From assembly GCA_036346275.1 (NCBI GenBank), contig CM070713.1:61003567-61067566 (forward strand): a DNA stretch of 64,000 nucleotides, written 5' to 3'. Of the stretch, positions 56,092 through 64,000 are shown piece after piece; position 1 is the stretch's first letter, and the number at the start of each line of letters is the position of its first letter. Below the pieces are notes generated by a model. That model was not told where the DNA came from. It did no database searches and saw nothing but the letters and a program-made list of their open reading frames with translations. A program made the translations under genes and the position numbers. Source of the stretch: Otatea glauca (Eukaryota; Streptophyta; Magnoliopsida; Poales; Poaceae).

Positions 56092-56328
56092 TGTTGGAAA
56101 CTAATCAAGACTTGCCAAAATTGTTGATTTGTCGTGTCATGAAAGGCAAGTCAAGATCATGATACAATCGGCAAATCAAATCAAATCAGTTTGGTTGTTT
56201 CCTTAGTTAGGTTTTCCATATTTAGTAGTTGTCTTGTTTAGGTGGTCAGCCCACTATAAAAAGACATATATCTATAAGTTTAAAAATATCACAAAGCAGT
56301 AAAAAAAACATTCCTGGCTGTTTCAACA
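56092..56328 (+). repeat. 3' LTR of TRIM-like element
   Basis: TGTTGGAAACTAATCAAGAC...GGCTGTTTCAACA, a direct repeat of the 5' LTR with about a dozen substitutions. Confidence 0.9.
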
Positions 56329-57400
56329 GGGCAACTGGCCTCCATGCCGAAGTAAAATGGCTTCCCGGCAGGCAAAGAGACCGGTTGACACGAGGACCGG
56401 CACGCCGCATGCCAGCGCGCGCTGCTCACAAGCGCCGGCCTTCCCTCAGCACTCGACGGCACCTGTAGTTGTTGTTTTTTCTTTCAACAACGGAGAACAA
56501 TTGGGTGCAGTTGTGAATAGTGCAATCATCACATTAGACATTGATCAAGCTTGGGCAAGAATCAAGATGAATAGATGGCCCCGACATCACCAGAAAGCCT
56601 AGGTTTCGGCACCAACTATATGAGAATGCTATTCGCATTTTGAAGCAAAGTTTTTGGTTCTAAGCTTAAGAAACCGCCTAAGTCAACTTATCTTTTGGAG
56701 CCAGTAATTGGCGTTGGAAACCTTACGCGGTTACGCCCATTGGGAACACATAAATTTTTCCCAATGCCCGTGATAATTAAATTGTTTTCTATGAATTTTT
56801 TGTGTTCTATTCCAAACAGTGCCTATGCTCCTCGGATACCTTTGCTTCTTTGAGAAAAATGTGCTAAAAAGAGTCATTGTAAAGTGCACCATACTACACC
56901 ATAGGTCTCTACTTGTACGGGTGTCACTTGAATCTCTGAACTTGAAAATTGCATATTTAGATCCTAAACTTGGATAAGTAGTTCAACAAAAGTAAAAAAC
57001 CTACTTTATTGGTAATTAGAGATGACATGACACCTTTGCCCAATATAAATCATAGCATGATCACGAGGTTGCCATTTTAAATTATTGAATTAATATTTTC
57101 GGATTCGAAGAAAGTTTTCACAATGTCGTTGGACTACCTTTTATAAGATTCTAATTGATCTCAATTAGCAATATTCAAATTAGGATTTAACAGGGTCAAA
57201 GTGTTACATAGTCATTATGACATGCACAACGGTACTCATTTGTAAATTATCCACGTCAACAACAGATAACTTAGAAGACATCCTTACAATGGCATGTCTA
57301 TAATATTTATTGCCAGTCCATTTTTATTAATTACCTCACCACCTCCACAGCTCAATCCCTCTCCTTCCGTTCTCTCCTCTCACCGCTAGATCTCGGAATT
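56329..57400. other. No gene recognised
   Basis: 56357-56602 is open for 81 codons (MASRQAKRPVDTRTG...) without a domain. It may join the remnant left of the TRIM-like element. 56900-57060 contains the phrase TTGAATCTCTGAACTTGAAA ATTGC, of the kind seen in non-coding MITE-like repeats. The remainder is AT-rich. Confidence 0.35.
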
Positions 57401-58470
57401 TGGCCGTGTCCATAAAGGGCTAGCACAGCCCGGCATAGAATCTAGCAGGCTAGGCCAGCATAACATGGTATAGTGAGCTATGCTAGGCCTATAAATCAAG
57501 CCCAATGGGTGGCACGGCAAGGCAACTTGGGCCATTCTTGGGTCGGCCTAGCACGAAAAAGCTCGTTTCAGTTATAGGCCTAGCCCATTAAACATAATAG
57601 CCAATCATATACCATGAGCCCATCATTACTCTCTAAGCCCAGTCCATATACCTTCTCCCACTCCTCTTCCTCCTCTTTACCTCTCCCGCACCGGCGCTTC
57701 TGACCCATCTTTAGCTCCCACACCGTCGTCTCCATCGACACTGTCCGCTGTCATTTGTTGTTGTGTCCCTCTTCCGTACCCACGCCACCGTCTCCATCGC
57801 CGCGGATACCGTGTCCCTCTTCCGCGCCTACGACACTGACCCATCTTTTGCACTCGCGTCGCCATCTCCACCAACGCCATTCACCGCCACCCATGGCTTC
57901 CTTGTAAGCGTGTCGTGCCTGTGTCGGCTCGGCACGAAGGTGGCCTTACGTGTCATCGGGTTGTGCTTGGGCCTCGCCAATGGCCAATCATACCAACAAG
58001 GCATGGTCCGTTGCGGCTGGCAGCCCGTTGTGCTTGTGTTGTGTCAGCATGACATGGCCCAACTCCCAGGACTACTTACCTCCCTCCTCTCCTCAATGCT
58101 ACCGGTAGGTTGCTCCCTCACCGTCATTTGATGCCGGCCAATCCCCACCCTCATTGTCACCACCCTCCCTCATAGCAGCTACCCTCCTGTTCACTGCTAC
58201 CTAGCTACCCCTCCTCCCCACCATTGTCCTTCCAAAACAGAATTGCCTTTTCTCGTCGTCTACAACGATGGAGCTTGACACCGCCACCGTCCCCACTTCT
58301 CTCGTTGCTTCCCCTCCCCCATCGCCTCTCATCTTCCCATCCCTCACCATTGCCACGTCATGGTGGTGGCCACGCTGACGGTGGTGATGGTCCCACAAAA
58401 CACATGAAGTGATGATGAATTCAGTACAGTAAGAAGTCACCGATGAACGATCTGGACCGTTCGTTAGCTC
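57401..58470. repeat. GGC/GCC-motif repeat DNA, possible decayed DNA transposon
   Basis: 57420-57600 and 57900-58060 repeat motifs such as GGCCTAGCCC, GGCACGGC and GGCATGGTCC, with inverted counterparts. Between them lies C/T-rich DNA opening Ser/Pro-rich frames. It resembles 26820-27095. No domain was found in the frames at 57763-58131 or 58201-58440. Confidence 0.4.
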
Positions 58471-58479
58471 GCTTACTAC

Positions 58480-59130
58480 TAGGTTGGATCGGATGTCAAC
58501 CTTGGTTTCCAGATAGCACTCGTTCCCTATAAAATAGTAAATAGATAGAGATGTTGTACGTTCTTCCAGGCGTGGTATTATCTGCCTTTGTTGGTCGGGC
58601 AGGAGGTGAAGGCCAGAAGAAGAAGAGAAGTGTATGAAGTGTACACTTGCTGCACTTCCTGGGTTGGTATTGGATCCGCTTCAACCGGCTTCGAGGCGGC
58701 GAGTAGAAGACATTGAGAATGAATGGGAGCTTGCTCGACCGTAATACCGCCAGGATGCCTAGAGCCCGTTACCGCTTTTAGCGATACTGGAGACAGGTCT
58801 TTTCGAAGTTGTTTCACAAGAAACTTCTTCGCGAACTCGGCGAAATACCCCTTTAGCAAAGAAAAATAGACACGATGTCACTTTATTTTATCGCATTGGA
58901 AAAGACTATCCATGTGCCGGAAGGTCAAGGAAGTTGGTGAACTGATGACAGGGAAGTCTTGTGTTTTACCGCCATTGACCATCTAGCACATAACCAGCTC
59001 ATTGAGCTATTAGCAGTCTCACTTCGAGTCCTTCTAGAAGTAAATAAAGGAAATGCTTATTCAACTACGGCACTGTCGGACAACCGACGATCAGACGACT
59101 CTTGAGTACTGGGGAATGTTTAAGTTGCAA
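58480..59130. other. Unassigned stretch, possibly organelle-derived
   Basis: Balanced composition unlike the neighbours. The longest frame (minus strand 58859-58578, MLKGYFAEFAKKFLVKQLRK ...) has no recognised domain. The texture recalls plant mitochondrial spacer DNA, so a nuclear copy of organelle DNA is a possibility. This is an impression, not a match. Confidence 0.25.
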
Positions 59131-59539
59131 TCCCCGTATGAACTGCACAGAAACCCTATCCACACAGCTGAGATCATATTGTTGTACAACGTACATGCTC
59201 TTAGCTGCTAATTAAGTGTGGTTTAAAGCTATATTAATATACTTATATAAGTTTAAAGACCTAAATATGCAAATTCTAAATATCCCATGTGAAGTCCAGG
59301 GAGATACAACACACTTTCTTGAAAAAAGCCACGCCGACGCAGAGGCAGCCCAAACTATAATGTCGTCTTGGCCCACAAAGATGTATGTAGGACGGGCCAA
59401 ATTTCCAAGACCAAAACCCTTCTCCCACTACACTGATCAGCTCCTCTCATGATTCCCGAGTCCAAACCCTTCTCCTCTTCACCACCGCTCCGGCCGGCGT
59501 GTTCGATTCTTCTCATCTCCGCGGAGCCAAGAAGCGGCC

Positions 59540-59569
59540 ATGGCCTTTCTCTTCAACAAATTCCAAGAG
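59540..59569 (+). CDS. SETD9: SETD9-like SET-domain protein, exon 1
   Basis: Begins GCGGCCATGGCC, a strong start context, and encodes MAFLFNKFQE in 30 bases. The donor is GAG|GTACGC at 59569/59570. The short first exon fits in frame with exon 2. Upstream pyrimidine-rich DNA (59400-59539) probably contains the 5' UTR and promoter. Confidence 0.75.
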
Positions 59570-59983
59570 GTACGCTTCTCTCTCTTCGCAGCTCGCAACC
59601 TTCTCCGTATCTCGATCTGCTTGATTCCCGTTGAGCGCGACAAAACCACCATGGATTCACTTTAACACACGAAAAAGGGTTCCATTTTCTGTGTTGGTTT
59701 GACCCAAGAGTATGTGGAAGATGATGGCATGTACCATGTGATGAACCTTTGTGTAATCTAACTGTACAATGTGCTCGTGGCTTGCTTCAATGCTCTCCAT
59801 CCTTCTTGCCTTTGTTCTTCGATTAAGTCTTGCGTTTTCTTTTTTAGATGCCTACCTGATTTCTCCGCATGTTGTGTAATGCCAACTCAAATGAGCACAT
59901 CATTACTCCTGTGGAACAATATGACGATTTCCTCAGTTGTTGCCTGTAATTTTATTTCAATTGACTTACCGATACATTTCCAG

Positions 59984-60078
59984 GCGGTCAGAACACTTGC
60001 TAAGAATCCCATGTTTGCTCGAGATCCAAGGCATCTTCAATTCGAAGCTGATGTAAATCGTTTGTTTCTATACACCAG
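59984..60078 (+). CDS. SETD9: SETD9-like protein, exon 2
   Basis: Acceptor TTTCCAG|GCGG. Encodes AVRTLAKNPMFARDPRHLQF then EADVNRLFLYT. The donor is ACCAG|GTTTGT, leaving two bases of a Ser codon completed by exon 3. Spliced frame is open. Confidence 0.78.
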
Positions 60079-60505
60079 GTTTGTGATTATCTGAAGAAAA
60101 CGCTCTGCTCCTTTTCACTTTATTGTTTCGTAGATGTGCAACATGCTAGTTCTGTGTACGCAACATCTAGCACTTCCTTCGTCATAAGCAAAGGAGTATT
60201 GAAATCAACATTTCGAATTTAGTTTACACTTGCAAGCTTCCAATAACCAATGGAAATCCATTAAGGTGGTTATTGTGTTTTCATAGTTTAGAGGATATAC
60301 GGCAACAATCTTCTTATCTAGCCCCTGTGGTTATATATGTTGCATCTTTTGAACTCTTCTGTTATCAGTAACTGAATGATTAAGCCACTAAACTATATGT
60401 TTGATTATTGAGTGGTGTTCATTGAAACTGTATTTTACCAAGTCGCCTTGCAACCTTCTCTATGAACATGACCAGTTTCCTAAATTTCTTTCTGTGTGCA
60501 CTTAG

Positions 60506-60777
60506 CTATTATCGTTTGGGGAAGAATGCTGAAGAAAAGGATGCAGAGGAGATTATTAACATGGCCAGCAAAGCTTCTCTTGCTGACCAGCAGAAACAAG
60601 TGCAGGAAAATGTTCATTATCAACTTACGCATATGTGCCAAGCAATGGATAGCATTCTTCTTCCTAATGATACAACAAATGACCTATCACGGGCCCCTTC
60701 AGAATCTCATAATTATTCTCCACGCAGTGGATTGAGTTTTGCCGTTGGCAAGGGAGATGCATATGCAAACAAGCCAG
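60506..60777 (+). CDS. SETD9: SETD9-like protein, exon 3
   Basis: Acceptor ACTTAG|CTATTATCG. Encodes YYRLGKNAEEKDAEEIINMA then a helical stretch (SLADQQKQVQENVHYQL) and a linker, LSRAPSESHNYSPRSGLSFA, ending ..ANKP. Donor CCAG|GTATCT, phase 1. The protein N-terminus lies before the SET domain and is predicted helical; its role is unknown. Confidence 0.78.
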
Positions 60778-63553
60778 GTATCTTTTTCGCACTAAGTGCA
60801 TTGCATTGGTACATCTGCAGTTCTGCACTTGTATAATCCAAAATAGTTTAGTAATTTGTGTTGAATAACCAGTCTTATTGCATAATGCATACTACCGAAA
60901 AGGTACTTTAAACATCTTACTGCAACCAAAGATAATTTAGAGTTTAAATGTGATAATCTCTACCATTCATGTTGAAGGGTATTATGATTTTACATAAATA
61001 CCCAGGCCTTTAGTTACGTAATATGAATAGCATTCCCTTTGTTATTTGCAATGTTTTGTGCACTTCACCTCTGCTTCAATTCTATTTACCATAAGTTAAC
61101 ATCCTTGTAACAGCCCAAAATTTAATAAAACGAGAAATATAATATCCAAAAATATTCATGTGAATTATTGTTGTATTTTCTGGTTTTTTTGAATTAAAGA
61201 AATTCTTTTTGGCTTTTTCCTATTAATAGAAATCCAAATGAGCTATATGGTAAATGGTAAAAGTAAAAAGATAAAAATCCAAAACCAATAAAATTTGTAA
61301 AATCTCAAATAAATGCCAGATCCATCCAGGATCCTGATTATGCAACTTGCACTGATCTGGATCAATAAAATATATTAAAAGGTATAAGTAATCATGAAGA
61401 GATATTTTAAATCTGAACCCATAAGATTTCTTCAGAAGTCACCCGACCTTAACCTGAGTTAAGATTTTTACCATGCCGACTTCCTGTCCCTATCCATCTC
61501 TGGTAAAAAGATCAAGAATTTATCCCATCATTTAATAATTTTAAAAAATTTAGAAACAGAGGAATTGAAAAACTGAAAATAGTAATGTCAGAATTATTAA
61601 AAATAAAATATCAAATATAAAAATCTGAAAATTTTACTCAAGGTAAATAATACTGCTCCAAATACTCTAAAAAAGTATCATAAAATAATAAATTGATCTT
61701 GACCTTCAATTAAATAAAAACCAGAATCAACCAAAATTAATAACTGTGCATTGTCAGATTTTTAGCAATATTTCTACCCATAGTTTTTACCTAAAAATTT
61801 TACCAGACCCTTACCTCTTCCTTGCCGACCTCTGCAAAAATTCTCATAAAATCTCGAACCTAAAAACCGTCCCAATGCGGTGAAATCTCTTCAGTCTGTC
61901 CCGAATGGTCTAGCAATTTGCTCTTGCAAATCGCCGGCGTGTGGGCCAACAAGTCCAGTATCTGTCTTGACTAGCTCTTCCTTCTCTCGCTGCCAGCTCG
62001 CCCCCACACGTCAGCTCGATCTTCTCCGTTCTTCTCTCGCGCCTCTCTCCGTTCTCTCATGAAGTAGGCCAAGGCCGTGCCCGCCTTCTTTTCTTGTCCC
62101 TTCTGCCGCCGCAATCCAGTAGCAGGCCGCCACCTCACCTGCCATCTCTCGGGCTCGGGCCACCACTTAAAATTTGAAATTAGGGATTCCAGAAACTAAA
62201 ATGATGAGGATTGCGGCCTCGGGCTGCGGATTGCGGCGGCAGAAGGGACAAGAAAAGGAGGCGGCGCCGGCTGCTCGGTCTGCTTCGTGCGAGAGAACGG
62301 AGAGAGGCGCGAGAGAAGAACGGAGAAGATCGAGCTGACGTGTGGGGGCGAGCTGGCAGCGAGAGAAGGAAGAGCTAGTCAAGACAGACAACCGGACTTG
62401 TTTGGCCCACACGCTTACGACAAGCAAGAGCAAATTGCTAGACCATTCGGGACAGACTGAAGAGATTTCACCGCATTGGGACGGTTTTCAGGTTCGAGAT
62501 TTTATGAGAATTTTTGAAGAGGTAAGGGTCTGGTAAAATTTTTAGGTAAAAACTATGGGTAGAAATATTGCTAAAAATCTGACAATGCACAGTTATTAAT
62601 TTTGGCTAATTCTGGTTTTTATTTAATTGAAGGTCAAGATCAATTTATTATTTTATGATACTTTTTGAGAGTATTTGGAGCAGTATTATTTACCTTGAGT
62701 AAAATTTTTATATTTGATATTTTATTTTTAATAATTCTGACATTACTATTTTCAGTGTTTCAATTCCTCTGTTTTTAAAATTATTAAATGATGGGATAAA
62801 TTCTTGATATTTTTACCAGAGATGGATAGGGACAGGAAGTCGGCATGGTAAAAATCTTAACTCAGGTTAAGGTCGGGTGACTTCTGAAGAAATCTTATGG
62901 GTTTAGATTTAAAATATCTCTTCATGATTACTTATACCTTTTAATATATTTTATTGATCCAGATCAGTGCAAGTTGCATAATCAGGATCCTGGATGGATC
63001 TGGGATTTATCTGAGATTTTACGAATTTTATTGGTTTTGGATTTTTATCTTTTTACTTTTACCATTTACCATATAGCTCATTTGGATTTCTATTAATAAG
63101 AAAAAGCCAAAAAGAATTTCTTTAATTCAGAAAAACCAGAAAATACAACAATAATTCACATGAATATTTTTGGATATTATATTTCTCATTTTATTAAATT
63201 TTGGGCTGTTACAATCCTTAACTAATATCATGTTGTCATAGTTTTTTTTGAAGTTTTTGGCTAAGCACAGCTACATATATGCATTGCTCTGTTGCTGATT
63301 GCATCAGATGCATCCTGACATAAATTGGGCAGTTAATCGATCAGTGCTTGACGCCATGATAACCTCTTATCCCTGTTTGGTAGCTAATGTTTATGTTTGT
63401 GTTGTGTATTACGGGCTCTCACTTGCACTGACATTTAGGAATTATACTGTTATTATGTTCTTGAGACACAGTTACATACGGCAAGTACTTATAGTTAAAT
63501 CATCAGATGAATCTTAAGAAGCTAAGTTCTGATCTATTTGCTCTGCAGTGCAG
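60778..63553 (+). other. Intron 3 of the SETD9-like gene
   Basis: 2,776 bp; GT at 60778 and CAG ending at 63553. Using the second of two nearby AGs (TGCAGTGCAG|CTCTGCC) restores an Ala codon in phase, whereas the first AG leads to a stop. About three quarters of the intron is the foldback element at 61106-63213. Confidence 0.75.
61106..63213. mobile_element. 2.1-kb foldback element in an intron
   Basis: Two near-identical arms of about 1 kb in inverted orientation: TGTAACAGCCCAAAATTTAA at the left, ATTAAATTTTGGGCTGTTACA at the right. The centre is about 62118-62217. Flanked by an exact 5-bp duplication ATCCT (61101-61105, 63214-63218). Arms contain no domain; inner parts are GC-rich (CTCGCGCCTCTCTCCGTTCT) and outer parts AT-rich. 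The TG...CA ends with a 5-bp duplication suggest integrase-type insertion, perhaps of an inverted LTR pair. A classic foldback transposon is the alternative. Confidence 0.88.
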
Positions 63554-64000
63554 CTCTGCCTGCTACTCGATGTTTAACTCGAGCTGAATTGTCAAATAAA
63601 TTTAAGGATCACTTTGGGTTCACCCTTGACATAAGGCCATCACAAATTCCTCACAAAGATGCGGGGCAAGGTCTATTCTTGTCTGGAGAAGCTAATGGTG
63701 GTGCTGTCCTAGCCATCTACCCTGGAGTTATATATTCACCTGCTTATTATCGATATATCCCTGGATACCCAAGAATTGATATGTGCAACAACTATCTGAT
63801 CACAAGATATGATGGAATAATAATCGATGCAAAACCTTGGTGTTTAGGTGGTGAAACAAGAGGAATATGGGATGGTTCAGATTTGGTGGATTACAATACA
63901 ATGCCACTCAAAAGCCCAGAGAGCAAATCTGATCGGGCGTGGAGGATGCTTAGCAAGCCTCTGAAGAAGGGTCACAGTGAAAACTTTGGAGAAGTGCTTG
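63554..64000 (+). CDS. SETD9: SETD9-like protein, exon 4 with SET domain start, cut by window end
   Basis: Encodes ALPATRCLTRAELSNKFKDH, then RPSQIPHKDAGQGLFLSGEA and GGAVLAIYPGVIYSPAYYRY. The G-x-G-L-F motif followed by the YPG segment is the start of a SET methyltransferase fold, and the wider pattern (RPS..P..G.G.F..G....G..V..YPG) fits SETD9. It continues IDMCNNYLITRYDGIIIDAK, then a linker to 64000. The catalytic NHS/GEEL-type C-terminal motifs lie beyond the window. The product is inferred to be a protein methyltransferase; substrate unknown. Confidence 0.78.

Larger units (their letters stand above)
54953..56328 (+). mobile_element. TRIM-like LTR retroelement, 1.4 kb
   Basis: Direct LTRs 54953-55189 and 56092-56328 (237 bp each, YGTTGGAAACTAAT...CCAACA/TTCAACA), PBS TTGGTATCAGAGC at 55191-55203 and polypurine tract TTAGGGGAGAT before 56092. 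The flanks share GGGC (54949-54952, 56329-56332). The 0.9-kb interior is non-coding and contains tandem repeats also found in the element at 46059-54620. It must borrow enzymes from another element. Confidence 0.9.

Noticed and set aside
63299..63517. Open frame starting MHPDINWAVNRSVLD as an extra exon of the SETD9-like gene
   Set aside because: Joining it to exon 3 in the required phase gives an immediate stop, while exon 3 joins 63554 in frame.

Overview
This is a repeat-dominated plant nuclear window, most likely from a grass. Two genes look real: a UDP-glycosyltransferase on the minus strand (exons 27708-28696 and 32283-32781) and a SET-domain protein resembling SETD9 on the plus strand (exons from 59540, running off the right edge). 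Support for a grass comes from the GC-rich first exon of the glycosyltransferase, the mix of repeats (Tat and CRM-like gypsy elements, copia solo LTRs whose 3' ends read like ...CACCCCCTCTAGTCGGCATCC, a MULE, Stowaway/Tourist/hAT MITEs) and the low gene density. Nothing bacterial, no CRISPR array and no rRNA or tRNA gene was seen.

Layout. 1-1924: unassigned DNA with CT-rich and GA-rich low-complexity tracts. 1925-23390: a three-level retrotransposon nest. A minus-strand copia-type solo LTR (target duplication GCAGC) was split by a CRM-like gypsy element at 4065-23201 (duplication TATGC), which was itself split by a Tat-lineage gypsy element at 6039-20123 (duplication GCAGG). The CRM-like element keeps gag and protease but no polymerase. 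The Tat element keeps decayed gag, protease, RT, RNase H, a second archaeal-type RNase H and integrase, plus antisense ORFs and a tandem array before its 3' LTR. 23518-26765: a second, plus-strand solo LTR of the same copia-type family (duplication CATAG), 127 bp from the first.

27708-32781: the glycosyltransferase gene; its 3.6-kb intron holds four MITEs and an unassigned GC/CT-rich block. 33066-38358: a decayed minus-strand copia element cut by two small hAT MITEs, another MITE, a third solo LTR (35353-36955) and a further hAT-like MITE. 38589-41862: MITEs and unassigned repeats. 41863-44243: the 3' end of a second Tat element in reverse orientation, ending at a 100-N assembly gap (44244-44343). 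46059-54620: a minus-strand LTR element without coding capacity, split by a 7-kb MULE (47042-54116, duplication TACACCGCTG) with a decayed mudrA-type transposase. 54953-56328: a related TRIM-like element in plus orientation. 56329-59539: unassigned repeats and a stretch that may be organelle-derived. 59540-64000: the SETD9-like gene, whose third intron carries a 2.1-kb foldback element.

The most unusual pattern is in the large copia-type LTRs. The 9-mer CATGTGTTG (or CAACACATG in the reversed copy) recurs many times. Each time it is flanked by a different short inverted repeat, so the series reads as hairpins with a constant loop and changing stems. Most element boundaries here rest on target duplications read directly from the sequence. 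Family names rest on remembered motif patterns and were not tested by a database search.
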